The notes: generated by a model from the letters alone, not told the origin. A stretch of 64,000 nt of DNA from Luzula sylvatica (GCA_946800325.1 OX326961.1:8038655-8102654), one strand, 5' to 3'; numbered from the stretch's first letter, positions 11,809-24,956 are shown. Program-made: numbers and translations.

Positions 11809-13422
11809 TCCATTGCTCCAATTCTTAACCATTTATTGGTAAGGGCTGATGCTGATCCCAACCTTCCTGTATTTGATGTTTCAACAAAATCCATTGAGCC
11901 GATTTTTATTTAAATAATTTAATAAGCCCAACACTTTTATTTACATTTGTTTAAATTGGGGTGCAACATTGGCCCAGCGAGCCACAAAAAGAATGAAAAG
12001 AAAACTTCTCTTATTTTAAGTCATTCTTTTGAGTCCAAACAAAGACCGCGGACTGAACTGTATTTGTAATCAAGGGCTGAGATTTTCTACAAAAAATCAC
12101 TGCTCATTAATAAAACTTTGGGTAACACATTCACATGGCTAACGATTATCATTTTTTTTTAAATACATAGTAAATAGAGAATATATGAGATCGTAATAAA
12201 TTATATTAGTTTTCTAAATATTATTTTTAAATGAAAATATAATTGAATTTTTTTATTAATAAATATATATATATATAAAGAATATAATTATACGACTTTA
12301 GGATAAATTTATTTAATAAAATAAAAAAGTTTAATAATGTCAAGATAAGAGAAGCTTTAGCATTGAGTTTTTTTTATATACATATACGAATTGTTTGTAA
12401 AAATAATTATCATATAAATTATTTTAAGATAAGATATTTACTATCATATTCTTCAATAAAACATATTTACTTATACAAATTTATAGAAGTTATAATATTC
12501 TTGTGATATAAATAAATAAATAAGTCATTTGTATATTGCTTTTGAGTGCAATGGATTTTCAATGACTATCTGTAAATATAACCAATAAATTTGTATAGAA
12601 ACTCGAGAATGTAATAAAATACATTGCAACATATGATCTTGATAATCTGTCCACTTTAAAATGTCGTCAAAGCAATTAAACCCTTCTTTAGGAGAGAAAC
12701 GCGAGGATCTTCAAAGGAATAACAAGCCCACCATCCAAGACGGCCGAAAGAGTGAAAGGGGAGCTTCTAATATGGAAAGAAAATCCCCCGAACCACTAGT
12801 TAAGAAACATAATTAGGATAATAGTAAACTCAGTGTAAATACATTTTGTAATATTTGCTTTTCTTATTTATAAAAAGACCGAATACCTTTGGTATTCTTT
12901 CAAAAAAATTAAACCCTTCTTTTTCCTCCACACTACTCTCTTCATGAAAAAAACCGAGAATTATCTGAAAATTCAAAAAATGGTAACTCTCTTAACCTTG
13001 ATTTAAAATAATTAGGGGCTTTTATATTTTCGGTGGGCCTGTGCTATTTGCCACTTTTGGCATGAATAGGGGCCGGCCCTCGGTGCAACGTGCAAGAAAG
13101 AGAAATAAAAAAACTTGCTTTGTTGCTGTTAAATTAATCTTTAGTTAAAGCATAAATACAAATTTATTTCACGAAAATGCCTTTTTAATCTTGGACTTGT
13201 ATTCCAATCTATGCATGGTACTTTTATCCGTTTATTTTTTATGAACCCTGAGTAGGAAGGAGGCTAAATGGACATTCTTTCTTCTGCCTTCGAACTAGAG
13301 TTCGTCGAATTTAGCTTTCAAAATAAATTCAGTGAAAGGCTAAGGGAAATGATGAACATCTCCACTCTCCAGCAAGAGAATGTGCAAAGAAAGATGAATG
13401 ATGGAGATAAATTGGGGGAAAC
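11809..13422. other. Intergenic; possible retroelement tail at 12680-12900
   Basis: Mostly AT-rich. 12680-12790 is a more complex patch (GAAACGCGAGGATCTTC, AGACGGCCGAAAGAG) followed by TTTGTAATATTTGC and a run ending near 12900. This could be the 3' part of a retroelement, but nothing decisive is visible. A 64-codon plus frame at 13268-13462 runs into the tandem repeat below and is not recognised. Confidence 0.25.
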
Positions 13423-13575
13423 TTACATGATTGCTTCATTTGAATACTCATGTTTCAGTTAAATACTAATCATTTACATGATTGCTTCATTTGAATACTC
13501 ATGTTTCAGTTAAATACTAATCATTTACATGATTGCTTCATTTGAATACTCATGTTTCAGTTAAATACTAATCAT
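13423..13575. repeat. Three tandem copies of a 51-bp unit
   Basis: The unit starting TTACATGATTGCTTCATTTG repeats three times at 13423, 13474 and 13525 with essentially no divergence. Confidence 0.9.
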
Positions 13576-15377
13576 TTTCAAATGAGCGAAATTGGGGGCA
13601 ACATGTTTGTATTTCGTTAAAAGACAAAAAAGATTGGACTCAACAAATTATGATGTATTTTTCATATAAGTCTTTGATTTTGTATTATTTTTAACATAGT
13701 TAGTAAACAACTTAAATCTAATATATGTCTATTTTGAAAATCTAATTGTAAAGACAAAGTAAGTTCCAATAATATGACTAACAGGAAATTCGAGGTTTGA
13801 CATTTTTGTATTGGTTATGTTTCAAATTATAGTAGGGAAGGAAGACCAATTTGAAAAAAATTAATGTATCATAGAACTTTCCATATAAAGAATGGATATG
13901 CATCGGATTGATATAAAATATCCGAACCGTTAACATCCGTAATCTGTAAACATGCCTTGAGATGGATGGCCACGAAGTATTTTATATGTAATTAATTAAT
14001 GGTTAGACAGTTGAGCATCTCAATTCTCATCTCTACGAAACTTTCTTGTTGTTGACCTCCAAACTGTAGATATTATTAATACCTCTCCCCCCTCAATCCC
14101 TTGTATCATTCAACCTCATAAACATTCGTTCAATTCCAAATTTGGAGACGTATTAACTGAGTATTATCTCCCTATTCATTCTGCCAATAGGAGAACCATC
14201 CACATTATTGAAAGACATATTGACCCATATTGAACAAGGGGTTGACGAATATTGGTGCAATTGAATATTGCTATACACATCGAGATTCGAGGGTATACAA
14301 ATTTCATGGATAAGAGACATATTGAATTGAACCATATTTAGGTAAAACATGTTTAAGGTGACAATAGTCTCGCTTGATACAAATTGGTATATAATGTGGG
14401 GTCATTTGGATAATATAACATTCACTCTATGTCTAATCCATAATTCAGATATAAATATGAGTAATACCAAACATGTGTATATTCACCAATAGTTGGGCTA
14501 ATTCGTGATTGACCTCATAACGGGTATGTACAAATAACTGGTACCATTTTATTTCTGATCAATAATAGTTAATTGGATACTTTGATTTGATAATATGACA
14601 CTAATAGTATATGAATTTGAACTCATATTTAATTTAATAATATCACACTAATATCTCTGGGATATAGAATATGTCAAAAATGTTGGTACACTACTATAGT
14701 CGACTATAGTATATCTATGGTGCCCTATTTAAGTATAATATCAATATGTATTGGCTTGAAATATACATGATATTAACATACCCACCTTTACAATGACATC
14801 AATAGCCCCTAAATAATTGGCTATTGATAATATAACTATTATGTCCCATTTAACATTGGGGGTATTAATTTAGTAGTTGCTCCAAATTGGAATTCCATCA
14901 TAAGGAATTTATTATGATCAAAGTGTCCAATACAATACCTCATATTTATTATTACCGCCATTGTGAATATAGTTTTGACCCTAATATTCCACGAGATACT
15001 ATTATATTCCAAACTTTGATAACAAAATCTTACTTAGATATGAACCCATTCCTTTATTTCATATTGGTGGATTTCATATATTGATTACGGTGAGAGACTA
15101 CTTAATCGATATTTCATCTAATACTGTAAAATTGGCCATTAAGACCATCATCAACTTTAAAATAATATTCTTAAGCATCAAATAACACATTCCAATATCC
15201 AAAATCAACTCTAGCACCCTTTCTTTTGAAAAATATTATAAAAGTTAAAGAAATTATTTGTGTTTAGTAAATAAATATCTTGTATTATTTTTTTTTTAAA
15301 GATTAATATGAAACAGTTTTAAGTAAAAATGCAAATATAACATAATTATTTTAGAAATAATGATAATAATAATTAGG
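13576..15377. other. AT-rich intergenic stretch, nothing recognised
   Basis: Frames of about 65 codons on each strand (14153-14350, 14887-15084) have no recognisable domain. Confidence 0.35.
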
Positions 15378-15670
15378 ATGTGCAATTTTTTTTTCAATCA
15401 TATTTTTAAAAATAATAATTATTAGGATTACAAATCATTAATGTAATTATATTTTTTTTATATTTTTTTTACATAATTATTTTCATAATTTTAAGTTAGA
15501 GAAAAATATTGAATATATGATAATAACATACTTAGTAGTATGTGCAATTTTTTCCAATTATAGTTGTCAAAATAATAATAATTAGGCTTACAAGTCATTA
15601 ATGTAATTAAATTTATTTTTATATATTTTTTTACATAATTGTTTTCATAATTTTAAGTTAGAGAAAAATA
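15378..15670. repeat. Diverged tandem duplication, period about 162 bp
   Basis: 15378-15508 and 15540-15670 share ATTAATGTAATTA and CATAATTTTAAGTTAGAGAA segments in the same order. Confidence 0.7.
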
Positions 15671-15839
15671 TTAAATATATATAATATAGATCTCAAAATA
15701 AAGATAAAATTCAAGCGAATATATTTCTTATTTTTTTTAAATTATATTATGAAAATACCAACAATATTTGATGTATGTTTTATGATATCATATATTAATT
15801 TATTAATTTTAGATATTTAAACTCTTCACATTCTATTTG

Positions 15840-16150
15840 TATTCACAATTGATCATGCAACATATTGTGAAAAATTCAAAATCAAATACAACTGGTCCAA
15901 CATGAACCTAACAAATAATATTTTGACACGTCATCAGTGTAAGGTGATGTGACCTTCTAAAATTGCTTAAAATTATGTGTAAAATAAGGGACACATAAAT
16001 ATCTACAAATAAAACATAATCACACAAAATCAAAGTTTAATCTATGGTTCATATGTTGCCACATGTCCTAATCTAATGGTTGAAATAATTGTGATGATGT
16101 GGCATGAGGAGATTGAATAAAGATGAGTCCAAAATAAGGGGTTGGTAAAT
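15840..16150 (-). repeat. Dispersed repeat, opposite copy at 63095-63420
   Basis: This block (for example ACAACTGGTCCAACATGAAC) is the reverse complement of 63095-63420 with scattered differences along its whole length. The partner copy adjoins the MULE insertion and a possible Helitron end, so this may be a non-autonomous Helitron-like family. Confidence 0.65.
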
Positions 16151-16291
16151 TCCAGAAATCTTTTGGAAAAGAGGCTTTCTACCATGCCCCCTCATTTTCC
16201 CAGCAAAATATTAATACAAATCCCAAGACAATACCTAATTACCTCTCTCTCAATGAACGGTTAATCCATATATCTTTAATCCATAGTGATC

Positions 16292-16505
16292 TTATGATAC
16301 ACCCATTTTCAAGGGTATTTTGAGTAATTATCAATTAATGAGTATTTAAGGTAAAATTTTCAGTATATTTATCAATAAATGATAGGCTTAATTGGAAATT
16401 TGATTTGTTTATGAAAGAACAAATATCCATAAAAACTAAAATGTATGATACACCTTTCTAAATACCCAAATACCCTTTTAAAAGGGTGTATGATAGAACT
16501 TCCCT
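16292..16505. mobile_element. MITE copy, left end truncated
   Basis: The right end (AAAAGGGTGTATGATAGAAC then TTCCCT) and the interior match the complete 261-bp MITE at 38477-38737 in the same orientation. The outer left end seen there is missing here. Confidence 0.6.
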
Positions 16506-16782
16506 AAATTAATATCTTATTTTTTATTTAAGTCCATTTAAGTCCTTGATAGTTAAAAATTTATGAATTATATAATACAAAATAAATTGTTTATCAACAA
16601 AATAATGTATTCTAATTTTACAATATTTCTTCTCAACAATAAACAAATTTAAGTCTATTACTTCTTATATATAATATCCTACAATTATGAAATAATTAAT
16701 TTATATGTTATTGTTCATAAAATAATAAAATATTATATAAAAAGACCTATATTATTTATTATTGAAAATTATTGTATCGACG

Positions 16783-16985
16783 TTAAGGTGGGCGAACGGT
16801 TCGATTAATTTGGGAACCGAATCGAACCAGGTCGGAAACGATTTAATTGATTCGGTTTCTCGATTTATTCATTCGGTTCGGTTGAAAAATGTATATTGTT
16901 TGGTTTATTCGGTTCGGTTCGGTTCGGTTTTGGTGTTTTGGAAACTGGTTAAACCAAATCGACCGAATTATTTCTTATTTTTCAA
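16783..16985. repeat. hAT-like GGTTCGGTT fragment
   Basis: TTAAGGTGGGCGAACGGTTCG at the left, then CGGTTCGGTTCGGTT modules, resemble the left part of the element at 4229-4708. The right end is absent. The 80-aa plus frame here is repeat-derived. Confidence 0.45.
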
Positions 16986-17077
16986 ACATATCATGATTAT
17001 ATAATGTTTAAACGTTCCCGCACAAATTTTATTTAAACAAATTATACAAAAACATGTAAAAAAAAGGTATGATGTCT

Positions 17078-17106
17078 CGCGCAATTATTGCGCGGGTTAT
17101 TGCTAG
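17078..17106 (+). mobile_element. Helitron-type 3' terminus
   Basis: The hairpin CGCGCAATTATTGCGCG (17078-17094) is followed by GGTTATTG and CTAG (17103-17106), then T. This is nearly the same as the end at 2229-2257, so they probably belong to one family. Confidence 0.6.
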
Positions 17107-17980
17107 TATTATAATTTCTAAACATTAATTTGTTAAATGCTTATACATATAAATAATTTACATTTTCATACAATATTTATTATGAATAATAATAGTAAAA
17201 TGTACAAGGTTATACATGAAAATTATCCATTTCTGGACCTTTGGTTCGCTTCACATTTTCCTTCCATTTGAGACTTTCCGTTTAGTGTTTATTTTAGTAG
17301 GTAAGGTCCACTTAATAAGTGGTTGAAAAAGAACCACGTACGTATAAGGCTTCTCATTAGGCTTTCGACTAAAATCACAGAGAAAATGGACTCCTATTTT
17401 ACTCAAAAAAAAAGAAAATGGACTCCTATCTGATGCATGTTATAACTTATGACATTTAAACTACATAACTTAATTTTCTTATTTTAAAATACTAATTATT
17501 AATTATTAATTTTCAGGGCCTTAACTTTCTCAAACATAAACCGGAGTAAAATATATTAATTAGTGTTATAAAAACTTGAGGTAAAAAAACATAACATTGT
17601 TTCATCTTTTCTGAAGCACAATAAATAATTATTACTTCCCCATGATATTGTAACTTCCTCGAATATTAGATAGCAATTATTTGCTATATTTAACATTTCT
17701 CGAGAAACTAAAATATATTGTAAGTTCTTCATGATAAATATCAATCATTTACTATATATCAATCAATTTGCTATATTGTAACTTCCCCATGATAATTACT
17801 ACTTTCTTTTGAAGGAGTATTTGCCATCACAAAATTCAACACAATAAATGCACATTATTGTGACCTCGTGTGATCGTTTTTTTCACAGTTAATCGACAAA
17901 CTCCAATAAATTTTACCTTTTGATATTCCTTGATTTCTCATTGTATAATAATTAAACAAACATTAGTACTATTTTTGTTT
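17107..17980. other. AT-rich intergenic stretch, nothing recognised
   Basis: No gene or repeat structure supported. The minus-strand 62-codon frame at 17556-17744 is AT-driven. Confidence 0.4.
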
Positions 17981-18273
17981 GGGAAATTTTACTCTTCCCC
18001 CCAAACCCACTCCCGCACCCACGATATGGGTTGGGGGGAAATTCCCATCCCCAAATTGCACCCAAAAAATTCAATTGATGGTTAATTCAAATTTTAATTA
18101 ACGACTAATTCAAAGTTAATTAACGGTTAATTCAATTGTACTATTTATTAACAAAAATTAAAAATTTTAATTGATGGTTAATACAATCTTAGGTACACGA
18201 ATTGGGGAGGCGAATCAAAACCCCCCAGATCGTGGATGCGGAAGTGGATCTGGGGGGTTCCATATATGGCCTC
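17981..18273. mobile_element. 293-bp MITE, copy 1 of a two-copy family
   Basis: It starts GGGAAATTTTACTC and ends ATGGCCTC, with inner inverted modules CCCCCCAAACCCA. The flanks TTTTTGTTT and TTTTTTTTT give an 8-of-9 target match. The better-preserved copy at 28407-28708 shows the 9-bp duplication clearly. Confidence 0.65.
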
Positions 18274-19000
18274 TTTTTTTTTTTCCTTAGAAACTGTTTG
18301 TATGCAAATTGAAGTAATGATAAACATTTGTATTTATAGTTAAGAAAACCTCATACCAGATGTGTGAAAGACACACTATTCACATTCACTCAATATTAAT
18401 TAATTACGACGATAATTATGTTGTACAATATTGTATGAATGAACGTCCATATAAAATATGTATATTTCATGGAACATTGTTAACATACAATTTCATGGAA
18501 CGTCCATATAAATTTTATACGGAAAAATATGTTCAATTTCTAGATCATACAATATAACATTGTTAACATATATTTTTAGTTTTTTCATGATCATTAAACG
18601 AATGTTAACTTGAATGACACTTACAATGATATTTTTATTAGAGAAAAGTTAAAGATATTTTCATGTTCAATTCGTAGACCGTAACAATAAATATCGTCAA
18701 CATATGTTTTTATTTTGATGTTCAATTCAATTAAACGATCAATCAAAACATGAGACACTATTTTCATTGCAACCACATGGACAATCTGACTAGAGCGAAA
18801 TAGAGGAATTTTCCAAGGCAAATCAAAGACGACGACGCAAAATGCAATGAAAGCAATGGAAACGACGCTGTTATGGTTATGGCATTGTTAGCATTGTAAA
18901 GATCTCAAATATTATTTTTTATTTGTAGTAGCCAAATGTATTTTTATTTTTTTATTTTTGTAATAACACTTTTGTACCACATACGACAAACGACCGCTTG
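18274..19000. other. AT-rich intergenic stretch, nothing recognised
   Basis: A short repeat (CATGGAACRTTGTTAACATA-like) occurs at 18468 and nearby. No coding evidence. Confidence 0.35.
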
Positions 19001-19320
19001 ATAGGTACCATTAAAAAAAAAATCATATTATTGTTCTTCATATTTCTATTTAAACTAGTATCATGTCATATTCAAATCATATCATAATCATATTTATATC
19101 TAAATTATATCACATCATCTCATATCGTATTAAAAATCGTATATCATACCGTATCATATAATATTATATCATATCATATCATGTTTATATTATATTATAT
19201 CATATTAAAAATCGTATCAAAATCGTATTAAAATCATATCAAATTGTATCATAATTCAAAATCATATGGTATCATACTCATATCATATCGTATTAAAATT
19301 CGTATTAAAATCGTATCAAA
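19001..19320. repeat. Low-complexity CATAT/CGTAT repeat
   Basis: About 300 bp of degenerate TATCATATC and TCGTATTAAAA units. Confidence 0.75.
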
Positions 19321-19333
19321 ATATTGGTGATTT

Positions 19334-19850
19334 TCAGAAGGTAAGCGGCGAAATTGAATAGTGGAGCTTCTTCACGACATCTTCATGGTCCGAATGACCC
19401 TTCGATGGTGCGAGGTAACCGGCCTCTCGGGACACCATGAATCTTGTACAGATCGATAGGAGAGGTTTGTAGAAGTCGTAGTTGTCGCAGCGTGCTGCTC
19501 CGTTGCTTGCGAGCAACTTGAAAGTGATTCGGATCTTCTGCCAAGGTGGTGGAGGTTGGCTTCCATCTGCCATGGAGACTCCTTCCCTTCCAAGCAGTGA
19601 GGGTGCATCCAGTGGGAGAAGAGGGATTGTCGAGGTTGATTCCGAGGTGGTCGTTTGTGTTTTAGCAAACTGGCGAGAGAGGGAGAAGAGTAGGATGAGA
19701 GGAAAACTAGGTGGCAGTGATCCGGGATAAGAAGACGAGCAGTCACGAGCTCGTGTATCTCTCACCATTTCCATGGCGCTCACGAATCACGATCCAGAAG
19801 AAGCCTTCTCGCAATCCTCATCGTGAAGAGACGTAACAGAGAGAAAGGGG
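19334..19850 (-). pseudogene. GC-richer coding-like fragment, unrecognised
   Basis: This 500-bp block is GC-richer than its surroundings. Minus-strand frames of 149 codons (19334-19783) and 124 codons (19372-19746) overlap in different frames, with protein-like pieces such as KIRITFKLLASNG and GHSDHEDVVKKLHYS. Overlapping open frames suggest base composition rather than a clean gene. It may be a captured or decayed gene fragment. I do not recognise the family. Confidence 0.25.
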
Positions 19851-21262
19851 ATGTCTACGGGTCGGGTTTATTTTTCTTAATGGGTCCGGCGCAGTTAAGA
19901 AATAAAGGATTCGGGTTCTTTAACGGGTCTGGTTTCAGGCTCACAATTTCTAGATTACTTTGTATCAGGATAACACATTATTTTCTTAATAAGATTGATT
20001 TTAAAATTTGTATATATCCATCGATTTAACTCCAAATTAACTGGTTCAAATTTATAAATTCATATATCGGAGAGTAGAATTTTATTATAGTTTTTATTAA
20101 TTCTTCTAACATTTTGAAGATTTATATATATATTTATGTCAAAATGATTATTAAATTTTTTTTATGTATGCTCATTCCTAGATTCGTATTAATTATATCC
20201 TCCACAAGTTTTTCAGACGAAAAATATTGTGGATCGGTGAAAGTTTTATTGATCCAAGTTAATATTTTAGTGACTTTTAATGATTATTATTTAACTCATA
20301 TTTAGTTACTTGAACGCTGTATATGAACCAAATTCAAATACCATCACAATTAACACGGGACATATAATTAATGTAACAACCATCTAAATTAATAATTTAC
20401 AGTCAGGGGCGGCTCAACATCTTTAAAGGCTCTCGGCAAAAAAGTGAAAAGGTCTTTTTTTGGTACTATATATAAATCAACAATTTTAATATTTTTTCGC
20501 TAAATAAACTACATAAAAACATAATAAAAAAAATTGATTAACAATGCACATAAAAAAACTCATTTTAATACATCCTTACATGCACCATATTATTTGACAT
20601 GCTCACCATAACATCATTCGACAAATGTACCAAAAAATCTTGTTTCTTCAAAAAGAAAAGTTTCTCCAAATGCAAAAGAATTACAAGTCACTTTGAAAAA
20701 CAGTGAATGACATGTAGCAATAAATTATTCAAACATTGAACTCGTTGATTGAAGAACTATACAAATAATAATAATACTTCGGCAATAAAATAACCCGTGC
20801 AAAAGAAAATTCAAATATCAGAGAAAAGATAAGAAATTGGTGATGAATTAGTCAAATTGTATTGCTTTGAATAATTAATTCGAAATATACTTTACTCCTT
20901 TCAAAAGAACATGGTGCTGTCAACTCTTTCTTTTCTTTTTTTAAGAGGGGAATCAATTCTTTTTCTTACTGGAATAATTATTTGAATATATGGAAATTTA
21001 TCGTTGATGATAATTTTGCAGATCTGTGTAGTCTTACTGCATATATGTAAAGAAAGAAATCATGAAAAAATTAGATTACTAAATTTAAATAAATCATGGA
21101 TTATGTGTATAGAAAGATATGTATATTGTTGGACAGATTGAATTGGTAATAAGTATGGAGAATTTATAAAAAAAGAATCTCAAATGGCATGAAAGCCAGA
21201 GAATGGAAAGTTCTTTAGTGAGATTATGGCAGAATAGCAGGAAACAATCCTTCTTTAGTGAG
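19851..21262. other. AT-rich intergenic stretch with one repeat end
   Basis: 20403-20460 (CAGGGGCGGCTCAACATC) resembles the left end of a common plant repeat with a CAGGGGCGG terminus. The rest shows no gene. Confidence 0.3.
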
Positions 21263-21390
21263 ATTATGTAGATTGTGGCCGGACCCCTTCCATCCACGGG
21301 CCCAACCCCTCTTCAGGCCGGACATTTTCTCCCCGTGGGCCCGGTCTTTTTTTGGGCCGGACCCCCACGAGTCCTCGCGCACCCCTGCAA
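21263..21390. repeat. GC-rich GGCCGGACCCC element end
   Basis: Units of GGGCCGGACCCCC and GGCCGGACA end in CGCACCCCTGCAA, a right end of the ACCCCTG class. They resemble the minisatellite units at 55561-56140 in reverse orientation. Confidence 0.5.
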
Positions 21391-21439
21391 TATACAAATA
21401 TTATATATACAGCAAACACACACACACCCACCCGGCCAC

Positions 21440-21442
<3 letters not shown>

Positions 21443-21481
<39 letters not shown>
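21443..21481. repeat. (CA)n microsatellite
   Basis: About 39 bases of alternating CA. The Val/Cys-rich and Thr/His-rich frames across it are artefacts. Confidence 0.95.
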
Positions 21482-21486
<5 letters not shown>

Positions 21487-21980
21487 CACACATACACATA
21501 CATATACATATTTACATACTTCCAATGAAGTGAGTTTTGATGTCGCTTATTCAATTTTTGTTGGTTCAGGCCAGTTGACTCCATGCCTGATGAGAATAGT
21601 CTTTTCTTCATTAATTGTTGGTTATCTTTGTAAGCATAATTAAATTAACTCGCTTGTTCAATTGCCTGAAAAAAGAAATCTAAGATAAAAATTAAATAAT
21701 TTAAAATATGCATGTTAAAACAAATGAGAAATTTACAACAAAGCCCATGCGTTACTACTAAACTGCAAAAAAGTCCCTGTATCATACAAAAATGCAGGAC
21801 CTGCTTCTTGATTTTTTGTAGAATGGTGGGGCTTTTTCAAAAGAAAATTATAATGCATGGGTATTGTTGTAATTGCAATTTAGGCATAATGCAGCAGGGG
21901 ATTTATGCAAATTTCCCAAGTAAATCACCTTGATGATGTGACCAAAAAAAAAGAAGAGAAAGAGAGTTCTGGGCTTGGGA
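21482..21980. other. Intergenic with TGCATTAT-type repeat modules
   Basis: 21725-21905 holds inverted modules of the type GAAATTTACAACAAAGCCC and GGGGATTTATGCAAATTTCCC around GGCATAATGCAGC. Related modules occur at 5033-5110 and 30640-30720. Possibly an old MITE. Confidence 0.35.
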
Positions 21981-22681
21981 TCATCTACGGGTATTCGCTG
22001 GTACAGGATCCCCTTCGCACTCCTCGTTGGCTATTCTGAAAATCAAAATAATCAATTGTTAAACTCTAGAATTGATATTTTAAAAACCAAAAAATAAACA
22101 AAATCATCTTTGAAATTGGTATAAGATATTTATTTGATTTAAACAATTATCTCACAACCAGTTAACAATTCAAGTTAATTTCTCTTAATGATGTAATTCA
22201 CTTGAACATACAAAATCTTCTCTCCAGATGCAAACTACAAAGACTGAGAGGATGTTGAGGCAAAAAGCAGAGAATGAAAAGGTGTTCGAAATTTTTTCAA
22301 GAATCTACGAAACTAAACAATCAATAATAAATAGATAAACATGCCAAGAATCCATGGAAATTTCGTACTAGAACAAATCAAGCAAAGAAGAAAAGAAAAC
22401 AAAGCCATATATTTACTTTCTTGATTTGGGGGTACTCAAAAAGCGATTAATTCTAATCAAAGAATATCAGAAACAAAACAGAGGAGAAATACTCACAATA
22501 TCTTGTCTGTCCGGTAACCAATCTCACATAAACCTCGAAATTCGTCAATTGAAGAGGTCCGAGATTTAAATATTCTCGTTTCAGTTTTCTCCAGTTCCGA
22601 TCTCACATCAACCACGGAAACACTCACACTATCTTCTCTGTTGAGTATATGTAGGGATTCTTTCTTTCGTTGGGGAAGCAT
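21981..22681 (-). CDS. Small two-exon reading frame, 79 codons, unrecognised
   Basis: Exon 1 runs from ATG at 22681 to 22497 and ends at a strong donor (ATT|GTGAGT). Exon 2 starts at 22035 after TTTTGATTTTCAG and stops at 21981. The two join in frame to give 79 aa, hydrophilic and charged, with no signal peptide or membrane segment (MLPQRKKESLHILNRE at the start). A CT-rich leader and a TATAATATTT element lie upstream (about 22690-22830). The 5' flank is homologous to a dispersed repeat (22850-23060 with 31100-31315), so the gene may be repeat-borne or the truncated front of a larger gene. Both splice sites are convincing by eye, but nothing identifies a function. Confidence 0.35.
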
Positions 22682-22849
22682 TGAGAAGAAAGCGAATTTA
22701 TTTTGGAGAGAATGAATAATCTACGGCATAGAGAAGAATGGAGAGAAGAGAGAAGAAGAGAAGAAAGTTTGAAGAGAATGAATTGAGAATAGGAAGCAAA
22801 AGAAGAAGAGAGAGATAAATATTATAGCTTCCCTATAGGCAATACTTAA

Positions 22850-23060
22850 TCCTTGAACTCGGCATACATAATGATATATGAACCGATGGAGAATGTCATG
22901 CACTGTTATGTACTACATAGTGGACCGAGTTCATTTCACTGAAAGCCAAGGTTAATATTCTGTTCTTATTACGATTTTGTTACCGTTGTGATTAAAATTT
23001 TGTTAACGTTATAAATTAGATTATGTTACCGTTGTGATTAATATTTTGTTAGATTTTGAA
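22850..23060 (-). repeat. Dispersed repeat, partner at 31100-31315
   Basis: The reverse complement matches 31100-31315. Shared pieces include ATGACATTCTCC, AACGTTAACAAAAT and TATGTGTGCCGAGTT-type sequence. Confidence 0.6.
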
Positions 23061-24956
23061 ATTTGAAATTAGATTGTCTTAGATATTATCTAGTCTAACT
23101 TATTTTGTTTCATTCATTTTTTTTTAGTCCAAGCAAATGTGCCATAGTTGATTTTATTTTTGTTAATATTTATGGAATAATTGAGCTTTACATTGAATAT
23201 ATTGTTGCCTTTTTATAAGTCATTGTTTTTATTATATCAAATTTTAATTAATGTATTAAACAAAATGAATATGAATCAAGAATCACATAAATTTAGGAAA
23301 GAGGCTGGACACAAATTTAATGTTGATAATTTATTTTCTCTTGAGATATTTTTATGTTGTCTACAATGATTAAAAATCATATACAATTTCAACCTACAGA
23401 TTTCAGTTTAAATTATATAATTAATAATTAATAATTAATGTCATAATGAGAACCTAGATCATTAATATAAAATTAACACGTGAATGTGATACATAAATAA
23501 ATACGGAGTAATTAATATAATTATATGTTAATTATGTGTAACATGTTAATTAAATGGATTTTTTTTTTTTTTTTGTTATTTCTTTCATTTCCATGTGTAA
23601 GAGGAAAAATGTCCAAACAAAAAATGTGAAAATATATAGAGGAATTTTCTAGTTCTCTCCAAATAAAAAATCATCTTTTTAGGGTACATACAAAATTCAT
23701 TACCTGTATTAATCGTTACCATTATAAAATTATAAAATGTTTGTTTAATTTTTCTTTTATATTTTGCGGAATATCAATATGCGTTTAATCAATATTTCTA
23801 ATTTTATATTAGAATAGAAGCTGTGTAGATGTGTATTAAATTAAATATAAACTTGTGTGTTAATTCAAAATGTATTACCAATATAATAGGTGTGTAGATG
23901 TGTGTGATAATTCAATACAGACTTGTATGTAAATATGTATAAGAGCAATAATATATCATCACACAAGGAACAATAAATTCAAGTTTTTTTTTTTCTTTCT
24001 CAGAACAATAAATTCAAGTTGAAAAATCCCTAATGCGGCCTCATGGTGAAAAATTCATCCTCGCCCCTAAGTTTGTAATTATGCCCCAAATAATCAAATT
24101 CAAATTCTTAATTTAACAATTGGGCCCCAAATTCCATATAATCAAAATTCTCATTTTGCTTGCTCCCATACTCACTCACTCACTCAATGAGATTTAAACA
24201 GTATATTGGGCGTATTTGCTAGATATATACTAATTTGGAACCGTATGAAGGGATTTTGAACTTCTGCAAGGACCTGGATGCAAAATATATCCAAACTAAC
24301 AGAGACTCCCGTTTAACCAAAAATCAGATCCACCGTTGAATTCAATCTTGATGTATTTTGATTGACTGGATTAAACGCTTCTGTTACCCTCCCGTTTTAA
24401 TATTCCACAATGAGATAAAAAAAACTCATTTCCTACATGGTTGATATGCAAAATTAATATTGTAAGATACCGTGAATTTAATTTTTTTCCCCTAGAAAAT
24501 TAACAAAAAATTGTACAATTTTCTAACCATATGCTTTTTGTCATTAAAAGATACCTATATATTCCGAATTCCAAAATAAACAGTTGAATTTTACATGCAA
24601 ATTATCCATTTAATTAAATTTCATTTCAAAAATAATGAAATACATTACGTCACATTTTATTTACGTACTTGTTTGTCTCCAAAATACACAATTGAAAAAC
24701 TTATTATTTTATATATTTACATCAATACATAATATTTTGAAATTTTATATGAATATGAATATATATCAATTTTTTCTTTTATAAAATATTATTTAAAAAA
24801 AATGATATACATTACATAATATTTTTTATTCATAAACTTTATTTTAATTTTCGGGATACTATTACTAGGTGAGAAAATGTAAAATCTAAACAAAAAAGAG
24901 AGAAAATGAAAATTTGGGCGTAAACCTTCCGTCGCGTCGTGCATCTCACAGAGTCG

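Noticed and set aside
13268..13462. 64-codon plus-strand frame with a good ATG
   Set aside because: Its end lies in the triple 51-bp repeat and no domain, splice site or leader supports it.
14153..15084. Possible relic of an integrated plant virus in an unusual 1-kb AT-rich stretch
   Set aside because: The short frames have no recognisable viral motif; there is nothing beyond composition to support it.
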